A stretch of DNA of 64,000 nucleotides from Hippasteria phrygiana (lineage: Eukaryota > Echinodermata > Asteroidea > Valvatida > Goniasteridae): the NCBI GenBank assembly GCA_037893225.1, contig JAZGUH010000002.1, forward strand, positions 1,612,001 through 1,676,000, in the 5' to 3' direction. How positions within the stretch are numbered: the first letter of the stretch is position 1; each line of letters opens with the position of its first letter. The translations under genes and the position numbers were made by a program. The notes under the pieces were generated by a model that was given only the letters and a program-made list of their open reading frames with translations, searched no databases and was not told the DNA's origin. This document shows positions 1-12,331 of this stretch, piece by piece.

Positions 1-2977
1 TTGGACCAAATTATTCCGATTGTATTGCAAAGAAGTTGTTTTCAAAACTTAAACTACTGTTGTTCCCCTTTTGGTTACCCCCGGTGTAATTGTCATAATT
101 TGACCCTGAAAACTTCTCAAAATGTGTTTTTTTGTACACTAAGCTATATTTAAATCTATGCAAATTAGTGGGCGTATCCATTTCAACCATTCATTGAGAA
201 ATGCTTCTCTGCACTTGGGGCTGCTCGCACGTGGTTCGTGCATCCTGCCTGATAATATAATCATAGAGCACTCTGTTCCTTGCTCTATGATATAATTAGC
301 TCTAAATAAATCAGCTGATTCTCATCTCGCGGATTGACTGTTGGTATCTACACAATTCGCTGGTACCCGGCGCTAGTCTAATGGGCGGGCTGAAAATTTA
401 ACTCCGTCCACAATTTACATAATTTGTCTCCATCCAACGCCTGGTGACATGATCACCAACGGCAGCGGTACATTATTTTTGAAAACGGATTTTAAGGAGA
501 AATTTGGGCTTGGGCGAGACAAACTTTTTCGAGTTGACTCCGACTCCGAGCAGGAATCGCAATTCCATTCAGAATTGATTTGACTCCCTATGAGTATGTA
601 TGTTCAGAACTTTGAGGTAGCTCTTTTCCAATTAATGAACTCAACGGGGGTTCTGTAGAGCTAGTGATAAAATCTAAAATGTGCTCCTGTTCATACAATG
701 TTTTACCTCCGGAGCTAGAGTTGCAGTGGAGCTAAAAGGTCTCCAAATAGTTGCGAAAATTAGTCGATATATTCGCGTACACAAATTTGCGAAGATTCAT
801 TCGCGAACGACGCGTATATACATGTACATCGTTACAAACACTTGTACAATGTACATCGGACACATCCTTTTTAATACCTCCATGGTACCACACATCACGT
901 ATTGTCATATACATGTACATATATACATGTTCATGTCAACATTTTACCGAAAAGCCATTCAAAGCAGAAGTTTGGCTCATAATAAGAGTTTCCCCACCCG
1001 GACCCCCATCGTTGTCCAAAAAAAAAAGAAATACGAGAATGGTCTTGAAACCCGACTCGATGACGGTATTCCACACTACGTGGGCCATGCAACCATACTG
1101 AATTTCATTGTGCTACAAAACTTCCAATATTTCGGAATCAGTGCAGCGCGCGTGCGGTTTGTTACAATGTAACAAATGCGTCCCATTTTCAAGCTTGCAA
1201 GTCGCACGTGCATGCACCATGTACAATGTACATGGCGCACACGTACGTGTAGGCCTAGCTAGGCCTAGATTTTATGCCAAGAGAGATAAGGATGACATGA
1301 TGCACGATATGGGGCAGAGGGAACCCCATCTTTTATGTTGGTCATTGTGTTCCTGGAATATCAGGAATTTTTCAGAGGTCCAGGGGGATGTGTTAGGTAA
1401 CAATTAGTCTGGAGAGTGTATAGGGTATAGGGACAAAAGGGGGGTACCCCTCTGCCCCATATCGTGCTGGGTATAAAGGATTAAGTTTTTTTTTTTAAAG
1501 GCCAGTGGGAGAGGGTTTAATATTGTGGAGTTTTGCATAATCAATGGTGTACAAAATCGAGATAGGAATAAAATGTTTTGTTTTCGATTGCGCTAAGATG
1601 CAGTATTGCTGGCACTATTATTGTGTTGATAATATGAATAGGAATAGGCCTACTGTACATTTTGATGCCTGTTTTTTTATAGGCGGGATGTTCGGATGTG
1701 CAAGTGAATTTACTCATAATAAATTAAAATCTGAAACATGTTTATTTTTATTGAACTCTCGTTTCCCTATAATAGCCGCTCGTGGTTTCGAAAAAAGTTT
1801 AGCGTTATGCCATTTTCAAAAAGTAACCAAACCCGATTTTAAAACTACCAGTCTTCTAAAGTTCGGGATTTTGTCTAGAGAAAATATTTTTAAAAACGTG
1901 CTGCCTCTAAAGGAAAGGGACGGGCGTTAAACGATTTCTTTTTTACTTGTTTGTTTGTTTGTTTGTTTGTTTATAGTTTAACAGAAATATCAATTTTTTT
2001 TTCATTGCATCATTTCAAACCCAAACCCTACCTGTTCTGAAGACCTGCTGGAAGTTGTCTTTTTTTCATGTAGTCATTTTACATTTTTGAGTTTGATTTC
2101 TTGTTTTAAATGTAGGCGAAGTAAAAAAAAAAAAACATGTTTAGCGTCCCCGCTAAGGCTTAGTCCCCGTCCGCTTCCTTTTTGGGGGCCGGCTGGATTT
2201 GTTTTATTAACTGATATCACTGTAAACATGTTTATTTCTCTTGTCCATCGTGTCTCTTCAATTTTTGTGAAGTTGAACAGTTAAACAAAATTATGGTTTT
2301 CGGAAATTTAAAAAAGAACTTCGGCAATCTTGAAAATAAAAAATAAAAAGCTCCTCCTATGTAAAAAAAAAAACGGACGCTAAACGTTTTTTTACTTGGC
2401 TTCAAATCTCATGAGTTCAATCATTCACGTTCATCTACCATCATCATTTAATAATTAAAGAAACGCACCAGCCAAACGGCTGTTGTTGATGGTTTTTTTT
2501 TTAACTAAAACCACATTTTCATCGTTTTAAGCGTTTATTGGCATAGATATGTCTCACCCGACCTCCTGATGAACATTTGGCATCTTAGAGATGGGTAAGT
2601 ATCTCATATGAAAGGTGTCAAAGGACCAAGTGAGACATGCCCCTAACAAATTAATAAGTAGGTCCGAAACTACTGCTGCAGCGGTTCCAACACTTTCCTG
2701 ACACTATTTTCCATACGCGGGTAATGAATATCATTTTCATTCTCTGTAAAAAATAATGGTTAAAATAAAAATAAACACAAAAAATGGATAAGGACAAAAG
2801 CTGCTGCGGGAGTAGTCGGGGTCTTTGCAACTAACACAAAAAAAGTAGCAAAGATCACTTCACAGGTTCACTTCTGTTCTTCACCGTGTGGTTGACCAGA
2901 ACCCAGGTATTAAACAAAGCAATGCATGCAGTTTGGTGTTTAGAGAGGTAAGATTTAATTAAGAAAAGGGTGTGGAT
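1..2977. repeat. Left arm of giant inverted repeat
   Basis: This block is the reverse complement of 5989-8938 over its whole length, with only scattered differences: one base at the ATCAGG/CTCAGG site near 1361, a one-base indel near 1325, and homopolymer lengths. The arm starts at base 1, so it may extend beyond the window. It holds a GTTT microsatellite (about 1950-1971) and A/T homopolymers. The open frames in it are short, low-complexity and repeated identically in the other arm, and I recognise no protein family, so I treat it as non-coding. Confidence 0.95.
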
Positions 2978-4106
2978 ATGAGATGAGTTTTACCCGGCTA
3001 TTCGAAAATTGGGTTTTACCCTATACGTAAAAATTCTGCGCTAACCCCCTGTAAGCGCAGAATCCTTAGTTACAGGATGTAGGCATGCTCAGAAGCCAAA
3101 ATTCCCCGTTAACGCATGAAATACGCTTGCCGTAAGCACATACATTCCTGCTGCAGTATGCGAGGAATTTTCGCCAACGGTAAGCAGAGCCATGACATTG
3201 GGCCCAGTTAATGACGTCTAATGACAGAGTAATCTCATTGGACAGTCTTTAGAAAAACGCTCGCGAAAATGAAAAAAAAGTATTCATTAGGCGATAATTT
3301 AAGTAATATAAGTTCATCGCGCAAACGAACATTCGTGGACGTTCATGTAGCCGCACATGCACTACACGTCACAGAGCTAGCTATATTACTACTAGAGCGC
3401 TGACTCGATGTACAAAGTGATGCCTACACTGTTTAAAAGCTAAACGACTTTTTTTACAGTGTACTGCGCATCCAAGTTATTTGCATATCTGCGTTTATAT
3501 TCTATACAGTTGCGTTATCGAAGCCGAGACGCCCAAATGGGAGTTTCATTTTGCTCTGCGCAAACAACGCAAACGCGCGCGCGTATCCGCTGCAGATGAT
3601 TTTTGCCGTGACGTTTTATAGCCGTCATGACGCGCTTAAGTTGTTTGTTGTGTTGCATTTACTTTTCAAAAATTCACTCCATCTAATTTCATTATGTTCT
3701 ACAAACACGCACACGAATTCAAAATGTCTGCGCACAGGAAGGATTTCCGCGCCTAAAGCCCAGTACAGCGCAGTAAGGGTTGGGCGTACGCGCATTGTCC
3801 ACATGCCTCGATCGCGTAGGACATTTACACACTCCTTTCCATCTTTTCACACCATTTTTATGGTAATATACAAGTAATGCCATGTGTGAACAGTAGTGCT
3901 GGGCGATACGACGATAAAATCGCGATGATGCGATATTCGCCGCCCAAAAATCGAAATCGGCTACATGTTTTTTAAAATATCGCTGATGTCGTTTTTAAAA
4001 TCGGCGATTTTTTTCGGAACCCCTATTTTCCCTAATCGGTGATACTTTCTCTTTACCAGCAAATTCGCTAAAATCAATTTCGAACTTTATAGTGTAAATA
4101 ATGCGG

Positions 4107-4393
4107 CTATCAATTGCTTCCCCACCCCTCTCCTGGGCTGCCCCATGTCTTATGTGGGGGTTTGGTCACGTTTTTCAAGCCCCAGGGTGGGGAGATTTTG
4201 TTCACTCATTTTGCCATTGTTTCCACATCAGAAGTTCAAAACCATGAGGTGGGGGTGCCCAATCCATGTATGTCAAAGATTGTCACAAATTTTTCCCCAG
4301 AGGTAGGGTTTTAGTCACTTCAAAAGTGACAATCCCCACATCTTGGGTGGGCCAGCCCGGGGGGGGGGGGGGGGGGGGGGTAGCAATTGATAG
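4107..4393. mobile_element. MITE-like repeat ending in a poly-G tract
   Basis: The ends CTATCAATTGC and GCAATTGATAG are inverted copies of each other. The body is rich in CCCCA/TGGGG blocks, and a run of about 22 G (4359-4380) lies just inside the right end. A second, less complete copy occurs at 46292-46520 with the same order of blocks (GGGCTGCCCCA, TTTTTCAAGC, CATTGTTTCC, CCATGAGGTGGGG) and a poly-C run. No coding capacity. The superfamily is not assigned. Confidence 0.6.
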
Positions 4394-4557
4394 GTGCATA
4401 AGATAATTGACCACTTGGTGGCTCGGTGATTCGTACTACGGGGAACGTTTTAAGAAAATCACCAAATGACATTGAACAAGCGATCCGATAGTCTACAAAA
4501 ATGGTGTAGTTTCTATTCATGGTAGGCAGCTAGAAAATGATCATTTTCACCGCAATG

Positions 4558-4905
4558 CCGATTGTATTGCAAAGAAGTTGTTTTGAAAACTTAACCACTG
4601 GTGTTATCCTTTGTTACCCCCAGTGTAGTTTTCATAAAGTTAACCCTGAAAACTTCTCAAAATGTGGTTTTGTGTAGACTGAGCCATATTTAAATCTATG
4701 CAAATTATGGGCGTATCCATTTCAACCATTCATTGAGAAATGCTTCAAAGCTTCTCCGTCTGCACTTGGGGCTAGCTGCTCGCACGTGGTTCGTGCCTAG
4801 CCTCCTGCTACTGATAAGCTCTAAATAAATCAGCTGGTATACGCGGATTGACTGTTGGTATCTACACAATTCGCTGGTACCCGGCGATAGTCTAGTGGGT
4901 ATGGG
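4558..4905 (+). repeat. Third, diverged copy of the distal palindrome arm
   Basis: The sequence follows positions about 15-395 in the same orientation, with many substitutions and small indels (roughly 85 percent by eye). The homology also runs leftward (about 4440-4557) into sequence matching the reverse complement of 8939-9050. The arm end is therefore a dispersed repeat that predates the young inverted duplication. Confidence 0.8.
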
Positions 4906-5988
4906 CGGGCTGAACGGAACCTTGCCGTGAAAATCACCAGACAAATTAGAGCAAGCAGAACAAATAACAGAAAGGGGACACATAGCTGATTAAATAAATC
5001 CATCGATTGCCGTATTTAACGTCGAGCAAGGAAAATAATGTTTACCCTCCCGTGGCTGAATTAAACGGAGGGATGGATTATTGTATCATTTGCTTGGAAT
5101 ATTAATGCTCACCTGTTCCGACAAGCTACATGTATGTTTAAAAAAAATCAGTACTCAATGTCAGTATTCATTCGCCCTAAAAGAAAAGTACGTCTGAAAT
5201 AAAATATCCTGCACCCCCAGCCCTGAAACCTTATAAAGTGATTGACAGCTCAACTTTTGCGAGGTATACAATTATTTATACACTGTAATACCATGTATTA
5301 AACAAAATGTATGGGTTCAGCTCCAGAGTTTCTTTGTGTAGGGCGCCCTGGACTAGACTGCAACTCCTGCGAAAATATAACATAAACAATATTCCATGCC
5401 AACCACACGTGGCATCTGGAGAGTACATTTATCCAGCGGGCACTGGGTGATGGAGAGATCGAAATATTGCACAAATCCAGCCATGTGGTGCTCAACTACC
5501 AGCATTTCAAAGTCATCCTGAATGTTTCATTAAAAATATTAAAAATCGTCTGTCTTAAAAGGGGAACAAGGGAAATTCTCTGGTCATATCGAACATTAAT
5601 AACGTACAGTGGCCTACTTTTATTTTCTCATCTGACGAAATCTTGTCGTTAAAAACTCTAGCAGTTTTAGCGAACATTTTTGTTTCGGTTCGGGATCATT
5701 CTTTTAAAATGCCAATTCAATTAAAGATTTTTAATTGGATTCAACAACTCGCAGAAAAAAATATAAATAGGGGAGAAAACAATTTTGTTCGGTTTAAAGT
5801 CTAAGTTTATAATAATGGACAAGCTGTCAGTAAATCTGCGATAAGATGCAAAATCTATTAAAACGTTCTAAATATCTAAAGTATACCATCAGCGTACTCC
5901 GCACTTCATTGTAAAATTTAGTTTTATTCACATGCAAATTAACCAACCCAGCTCTGACCATTTGAAGCGCGATATGTGGGCAAGGAAC

Positions 5989-8938
5989 ATCCACACCCTT
6001 TTTTAAAATTAAATCTTACCTCTCTAAACAGCAAACTGCATGCATTGCCTTGTTTAATACCTGGGTTCTGGTCAACCACACGGTGAAGAACAGAAGTGAA
6101 CCTGTGAAGTGATCTTTTGCTACTTTTTTGTGTTAGTTGCAAAGACCCCGACTACTCCCGCAGCAGCTTTTGTCCTTATCCATTTTTTGTGTGTTTATTT
6201 TTATTTTAACCATTATTTTGTAATCCCTCACAGAGAATGAAAATGATATTCATTACCCGCGTATGGAAAATAGTGTCAGGAAAGTGTTGGAACCGCTGCA
6301 GCAGTAGTTTCGGACCTACTTATTAATTTGTTAGGGGCATGTCTCACTTGGTCCTTTGACACCTTTCATATGAGATACTTACCCATCTCTAAGATGCCAA
6401 ATGTTCATCAGGAGGTCGGGTGAGACATATCTATGCCAATAAACGCTTAAAACGATGAAAATGTGGTTTTAGTTTAAAAAAAAAAACATCAACAACAGCC
6501 GTTTGGCTGGTGCGTTTCTTTAATTATTAAATGATGATGGTAGATGAACGTGAATGATTGAACTCATGAGATTTGAAGCCAAGTAAAAAAACGTTTAGCG
6601 TCCGTTTTTTTTTTTACATAGGAGGAGCTTTTTATTTTTTATTTTCAAGATTGCCGAAGTTCTTTTTTAAATTTCCGAAAACCATAATTTTGTTTAACTG
6701 TTCAACTTCACAAAAATTTAAGAGACACGATGGACAAGAGAAATAAACATGTTTACAGTGATATCAGTTAATAAAACAAATCCAGCCGGCCCCCAAAAAG
6801 GAAGCGGACGGGGACTAAGCCTTAGCGGGGACGCTAAACATGTTTTTTTTTGTTTACTTCGCCTACATTTAAAACAAGAAATCAAACTCAAAAATGTAAA
6901 ATGACTACATGAAAAAAAGACAACTTCCAGCAGGTCTTCAGAACAGGTAGGGTTTGGGTTTGAAATGATGCAATGAAAAAAAAATTGATATTTCTGTTAA
7001 ACTATAAACAAACAAACAAACAAACAAACAAGTAAAAAAGAAATCGTTTAACGCCCGTCCCTTTCCTTTAGAGGCAGCACGTTTTTAAAAATATTTTCTC
7101 TAGACAAAATCCCGAACTTTAGAAGACTGGTAGTTTTAAAATCGGGTTTGGTTACTTTTTGAAAATGGCATAACGCTAAACTTTTTTCGAAACCACGAGC
7201 GGCTATTATAGGGAAACGAGAGTTCAATAAAAATAAACATGTTTCAGATTTTAATTTATTATGAGTAAATTCACTTGCACATCCGAACATCCCGCCTATA
7301 AAAAAACAGGCATCAAAATGTACAGTAGGCCTATTCCTATTCATATTATCAACACAATAATAGTGCCAGCAATACTGCATCTTAGCGCAATCGAAAACAA
7401 AACATTTTATTCCTATCTCGATTTTGTACACCATTGGCCTTTTTTTTGTAAACTTAATCCTTTATACCCAGCACGATATGGGGCAGAGGGGTACCCCCCT
7501 TTTGTCCCTATACCCTATACACTCTCCAGACTAATTGTTACCTAACACATCCCCCTGGACCTCTGAAAAATTCCTGAGATTCCAGGAACACAATGACCAA
7601 CATAAAAGATGGGGGTTCCCTCTGCCCCATATCGTGCATCATGTCATCCTTATCTCTCTTGGCATAAAATCTAGGCCTAGCTAGGCCTACACGTACGTGT
7701 GCGCCATGTACATTGTACATGGTGCATGCACGTGCGACTTGCAAGCTTGAAAATGGGACGCATTTGTTACATTGTAACAAACCGCACGCGCGCTGCACTG
7801 ATTCCGAAATATTGGAAGTTTTGTAGCACAATGAAATTCAGTATGGTTGCATGGCCCACGTAGTGTGGAATACCGTCATCGAGTCGGGTTTCAAGACCAT
7901 TCTCGTATTTCTTTTTTTTTTGGACAACGATGGGGGTCCGGGTGGGGAAACTCTTATTATGAGCCAAACTTCTGCTTTGAATGGCTTTTCGGTAAAATGT
8001 TGACATGAACATGTATATATGTACATGTATATGACAATACGTGATGTGTGGTACCATGGAGGTATTAAAAAGGATGTGTCCGATGTACATTGTACAAGTG
8101 TTTGTAACGATGTACATGTATATACGCGTCGTTCGCGAATGAATCTTCGCAAATTTGTGTACGCGAATATATCGACTAATTTTCGCAACTATTTGGAGAC
8201 CTTTTAGCTCCACTGCAACTCTAGCTCCGGAGGTAAAACATTGTATGAACAGGAGCACATTTTAGATTTTATCACTAGCTCTACAGAACCCCCGTTGAGT
8301 TCATTAATTGGAAAAGAGCTACCTCAAAGTTCTGAACATACATACTCATAGGGAGTCAAATCAATTCTGAATGGAATTGCGATTCCTGCTCGGAGTCGGA
8401 GTCAACTCGAAAAAGTTTGTCTCGCCCAAGCCCAAATTTCTCCTTAAAATCCGTTTTCAAAAATAATGTACCGCTGCCGTTGGTGATCATGTCACCAGGC
8501 GTTGGATGGAGACAAATTATGTAAATTGTGGACGGAGTTAAATTTTCAGCCCGCCCATTAGACTAGCGCCGGGTACCAGCGAATTGTGTAGATACCAACA
8601 GTCAATCCGCGAGATGAGAATCAGCTGATTTATTTAGAGCTAATTATATCATAGAGCAAGGAACAGAGTGCTCTATGATTATATTATCAGGCAGGATGCA
8701 CGAACCACGTGCGAGCAGCCCCAAGTGCAGAGAAGCATTTCTCAATGAATGGTTGAAATGGATACGCCCACTAATTTGCATAGATTTAAATATAGCTTAG
8801 TGTACAAAAAAACACATTTTGAGAAGTTTTCAGGGTCAAATTATGACAATTACACCGGGGGTAACCAAAAGGGGAACAACAGTAGTTTAAGTTTTGAAAA
8901 CAACTTCTTTGCAATACAATCGGAATAATTTGGTCCAA
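5989..8938. repeat. Right arm of giant inverted repeat
   Basis: Reverse complement of 1-2977. Homology starts abruptly at ATCCACACCC and reaches TTGGTCCAA, the complement of the first bases of the window. The mirrored open frames (7048-7434, 7767-8258 and others) are copies of those in the left arm and are not supported as genes. Confidence 0.95.
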
Positions 8939-9934
8939 TTTTGGTGAAAATTTTCATTTTTAAGCTGCTACCATAGATAGGAAATACACCATTTTTTGTA
9001 GACTATAAATAGATCGCCTGTCTCATGTTATGTGGTGATTTCACTGCAAAGTTAAGGGCAGAGTGCCGGCGCTGCCCGCCATGTTTGGGGTTCATGGCTT
9101 AATACGTCCCCCGCAGTACCAAGCATCCCGCTGTGTAGTGTCTTCCAAAATACTGTGTTATTAATAATATGAATAATATTGTCAAAACCAGGCAGGAACG
9201 GAGGACCTTCTACAGCTTTTTTTCTTTTACAGTATTCACTCATACGTAATAAGCAATTAAATTGTTATTAATAAATACTGTTACAATATATAGGCCTATG
9301 ACAACACAATGACAACGCAAAAAAGTATGCCTCAACGCTTTACGTTGGCGTTTCGTTGTTAATTTTTTTTTCTCGAAAAACCCTCCAGATTGTGCCACTC
9401 GCCATCCCGACAAGCATGCAAGGTTTGCAAGTTCTGAATGCAGTATTAAGCCTTCCGTGTTCATGTTTATTCATAAGACGTATTTTCCTGGCAATAATAG
9501 CGCTCGGTCGGTTGGGCAAGCTCAAACCTGGAGTCAATAAACTCTCCATTGTAAACATTCTAAACACTCTGGAGGGCCAGGCAGCAGACTTGCCAATCTC
9601 AACCACACGATTATAATACAGGAGTTTTCACGGATTCCACAACACCGTGAAAAACCTAACGGTACACAATCTGGCACTGGCATGGCTAGTGGCTGAAGTC
9701 GCCGGATTTTCACGAACGGCTAAACAAAGGACTTTTCTAAGGGTGTTTTCACGGACTCCTAATCTCTCTGAACATGTTGAAAAAAACCGTGACAATTTTG
9801 GTTCACGGTAAATCAAGGGAAAAGTGACTCTTTAACGAATATTTAAGGGATAAAGATGTTCATGCTGCTGCCGATGGCAATCGCGGCCGCGTGGTATACT
9901 GCACGTCATTTACGACCAATCTCAACCAAGTAAA
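8939..9934. other. Non-coding flank of the inverted repeat
   Basis: The first 110 bases match the spacer copy (4440-4557, reversed). The rest is unique AT-rich sequence. I see no domain in the overlapping frames at 9340-9606 and 9356-9616, which lie on opposite strands of the same DNA, and no splice-flanked exon that I recognise. Confidence 0.5.
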
Positions 9935-10247
9935 GAAATATTGGAAGTTTTGTTGCATAACGAAATTCTGTCTGGTTCTGCTATCGTTGTATTGCGTTGC
10001 CCACGTAGTTTAGAATTACCATCATTGAGTCGGGTGGCAAGACAATTCTCACTCCTACAAATTCTGTGGACAACGACGACGGGGTTGGGGAACCTCTTCT
10101 GCTTTGAATGGCTTAATTTTCGGTAAAATGTTTACATGTATATGCAATACGTGCTGTGTGGTACATCGTGTCTTATGTGCATGTCCATGTTTGTAACGAT
10201 GTATATAATTTACGCGTCGTTCGCGAATGAATCTTCGCAAATTTGCG
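9935..10247. repeat. Diverged copy of an inner palindrome-arm segment
   Basis: The order of blocks (AATATTGGAAGTTTTG, CCCACGTAGT, GAGTCGGGT, GGACAACGA, CTTTGAATGGC, GTAAAATGTT, TTCGCGAATGAATCTTCGCA) matches arm 2 from about 7806 to 8150 with numerous substitutions and indels. It lies in direct orientation to the right arm. It continues into a stretch rich in TCGCGAA/TTCGCGA (10210-10400). Confidence 0.8.
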
Positions 10248-10440
10248 CACGCGAAAATCGACTGATTTTCGCGTGCAACAGTGGCCGAACTTTCGCGAAT
10301 TCGCAGTTGATTTTCGCGAATGAAAAAGGCTCCCTAGACAGGGCATGTTTTGAAAAAGACGCACAATTCGCGAACGATTTTTCGCGTTAAAACGATCGCG
10401 TAAAGGGAACGTATTTCTGAGCGGTACTGTACTCGTACTC

Positions 10441-10665
10441 CATGTACTCGTACTCCATGTACTCGTACTCCATGTACTCGTACTCCATGTACTCGTACTC
10501 CATGTACTCGTACTCCATGTACTCGTACTCCATGTACTCGTACTCCATGTACTCGTACTCCATGTACTCGTACTCCATGTACTCGTACTCCATGTACTCG
10601 TACTCCATGTACTCGTACTCCATGTACTCGTACTCCATGTACTCGTACTCCATGTACTCGTACTC
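10441..10665 (+). repeat. 15-bp minisatellite, 15 identical copies
   Basis: The unit CATGTACTCGTACTC is repeated 15 times without a mismatch, flanked by partial units. Because 15 is divisible by 3 and the unit has no stop in several frames, long artificial open frames arise on both strands (MYSYS, EYEYM and STSTW repeats). I do not call these genes. Confidence 0.97.
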
Positions 10666-12250
10666 GTACTCACGACAGCGCAGCAATATAAAACAGCCAA
10701 TTATATATGCCACGGAAGGTGTCATGACATCAGATTTGTTAGACAAATTACGACTTTTAGACAAATGGCACCAGTGGGCACTTGATAAAAATAGCTCTCA
10801 AGAGTCACTTTTTGGTTATTTCATGGCAGATATAATTGTCTGTTACATTTTATACTACCCAGTACATGTACATAAAACTACTAACTTTTATCAACATTCT
10901 CTTAAAAACCCTCCCTCTCTCGGGGCCAAAATCGACCCAGCTGCTGTACAGATCAAAGCCTACAAAATGACAGGTTGAAACACACAAGCTGTGAGAGTCG
11001 GTGTTTAGAGTTTTTGATAGGATGTGATAGTTATAAGTATAGGAGATTAAATAGAGTTTCTTCGATCGTTTCCAATTATTTTCCAGGAATCCTTTTCTTT
11101 ACTTTGGCTTTTACTGGTGGAAAGTACTTTTACTCGTTCCCGTACGAAAACAAATTCCCGTGTACTCCTACCCATACAACAATAATGTAAGGCCCCCCCC
11201 CCCCCCCCCCCCAACATTTTATTGCCAGTCGAATATCAGATTCTTTTCTTATAAATTGAAACAAAAAAAGATGTCGAATTCAGCAGCCTGTCATATAGAA
11301 TTGGTCTTTGGAATATGTCTGATTTAAATTACAAGAGTAATGTAATCACACTAAACTGTAATTTAAGTGTGTGTGTGGACAATAAAAAAAAGATGGCATG
11401 AAATTAAATCCCTGCCTGGACTTGAATTATGTACATGTATTGCCTTGCAGAGCTACTCATCTAAATTTGGATATCTGAATCCTTTATAATTCCCTTTAAG
11501 ATCTGGCCATAGTTAGTCCTTGTCTAGTTGATGATGCAGGATGGTAATCGTACCCGGTTGTCTCCCAAGAAATACCCACCATCTGACAATATGATACGTG
11601 CTGGTATTTGCTAGATAAAATTGAGCGAAAAAATGGGACATTTTATTGTACAAGTATGTACATGTACATGTATGTACATTTTGTATTAACAGAAAACAAT
11701 GTAAATTCAACTAAAAAAAGGAAAGCTTTTAGAATTTTACACATGGCACAACCTTTAATTTTCATGCAATATAGGGAATACAGTTTGTGTTTGCGGTTAG
11801 TTTTGGCAGGGAACGATCACTGAAAGTGGTCACAGATTGTGACAAATCATAACATAAACAGGTTGTGTGCCACATGTTTATCAAGGAGGGTTGGTTATTT
11901 TCTACAATTTTGCTTTTCCTGACCGATTTGGCAGGGTAATAAAGTAAAATCTTTTCCTGGAAAAATGAAGTGCAAGTTCTAAAAAAACACTCAAACTAAA
12001 TTTCAAGCAAAGTCATGTCGGATCAGGGCGACTGTATCCAAGCACCGTTTTTGCATGGATCTGAAAATTCCATGTACATGTACATGTAGTTACATGTAAT
12101 CTCCCCATGTTCACAGCAAAAATATAGAATAATGGGCAATTGTATCTGAACATGCTTAAAGCATGCTTAAAGCATATTATCAGTCATTCTTTCCTACAAA
12201 ATCTGAGCGTTTATAGACATTACCAGTCAGTATTTTGGAGGCGATTTTCA
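10666..12250. other. Non-coding, AT-rich; poly-C tract
   Basis: No gene could be supported. There is a run of 20 C at 11193-11212, and short GTACATGTACATGTA stretches near 11655 and 12073. The small open frames show no recognisable domains. Confidence 0.5.
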
Positions 12251-12294
12251 TCTAATGTGTTCTGCATCGGCCTCGTCATTATCTTCGGCGCTCC

Positions 12295-12331
<37 letters not shown>

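Larger units (their letters stand above)
2978..5988. other. Spacer of the giant inverted repeat, no gene seen
   Basis: This 3.0 kb between the arms contains a GC-poor unique part, a MITE-like repeat (4107-4393) and a direct, diverged copy of the distal arm (about 4558-4905). No coding sequence could be supported. The open frames at 3551-3877 and 4705-4983 show no recognisable domain, and the latter lies inside the repeat copy. Confidence 0.7.

Noticed and set aside
681..1172. 163-codon frame in the palindrome arm (mirrored at 7767-8258)
   Set aside because: Low-complexity ATG/TACATGTA-rich sequence, overlapping frames, and a diverged copy at 9935 that does not keep the frame.
1544..1930. 128-codon frame in the arm (mirrored at 7048-7434)
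   Set aside because: No recognisable domain, copied only because the arm is duplicated, and no splice or promoter support; kept as non-coding.
3890..4060. hAT element starting GTGCTGGGCGATACG
   Set aside because: Only one end resembling a terminal repeat was found; no matching opposite end or duplication.
10173..10978. Long overlapping open frames with MYSYS, EYEYM and STSTW repeats
   Set aside because: They arise from a 15-bp minisatellite without stops in several frames on both strands; no conserved domain or start context.
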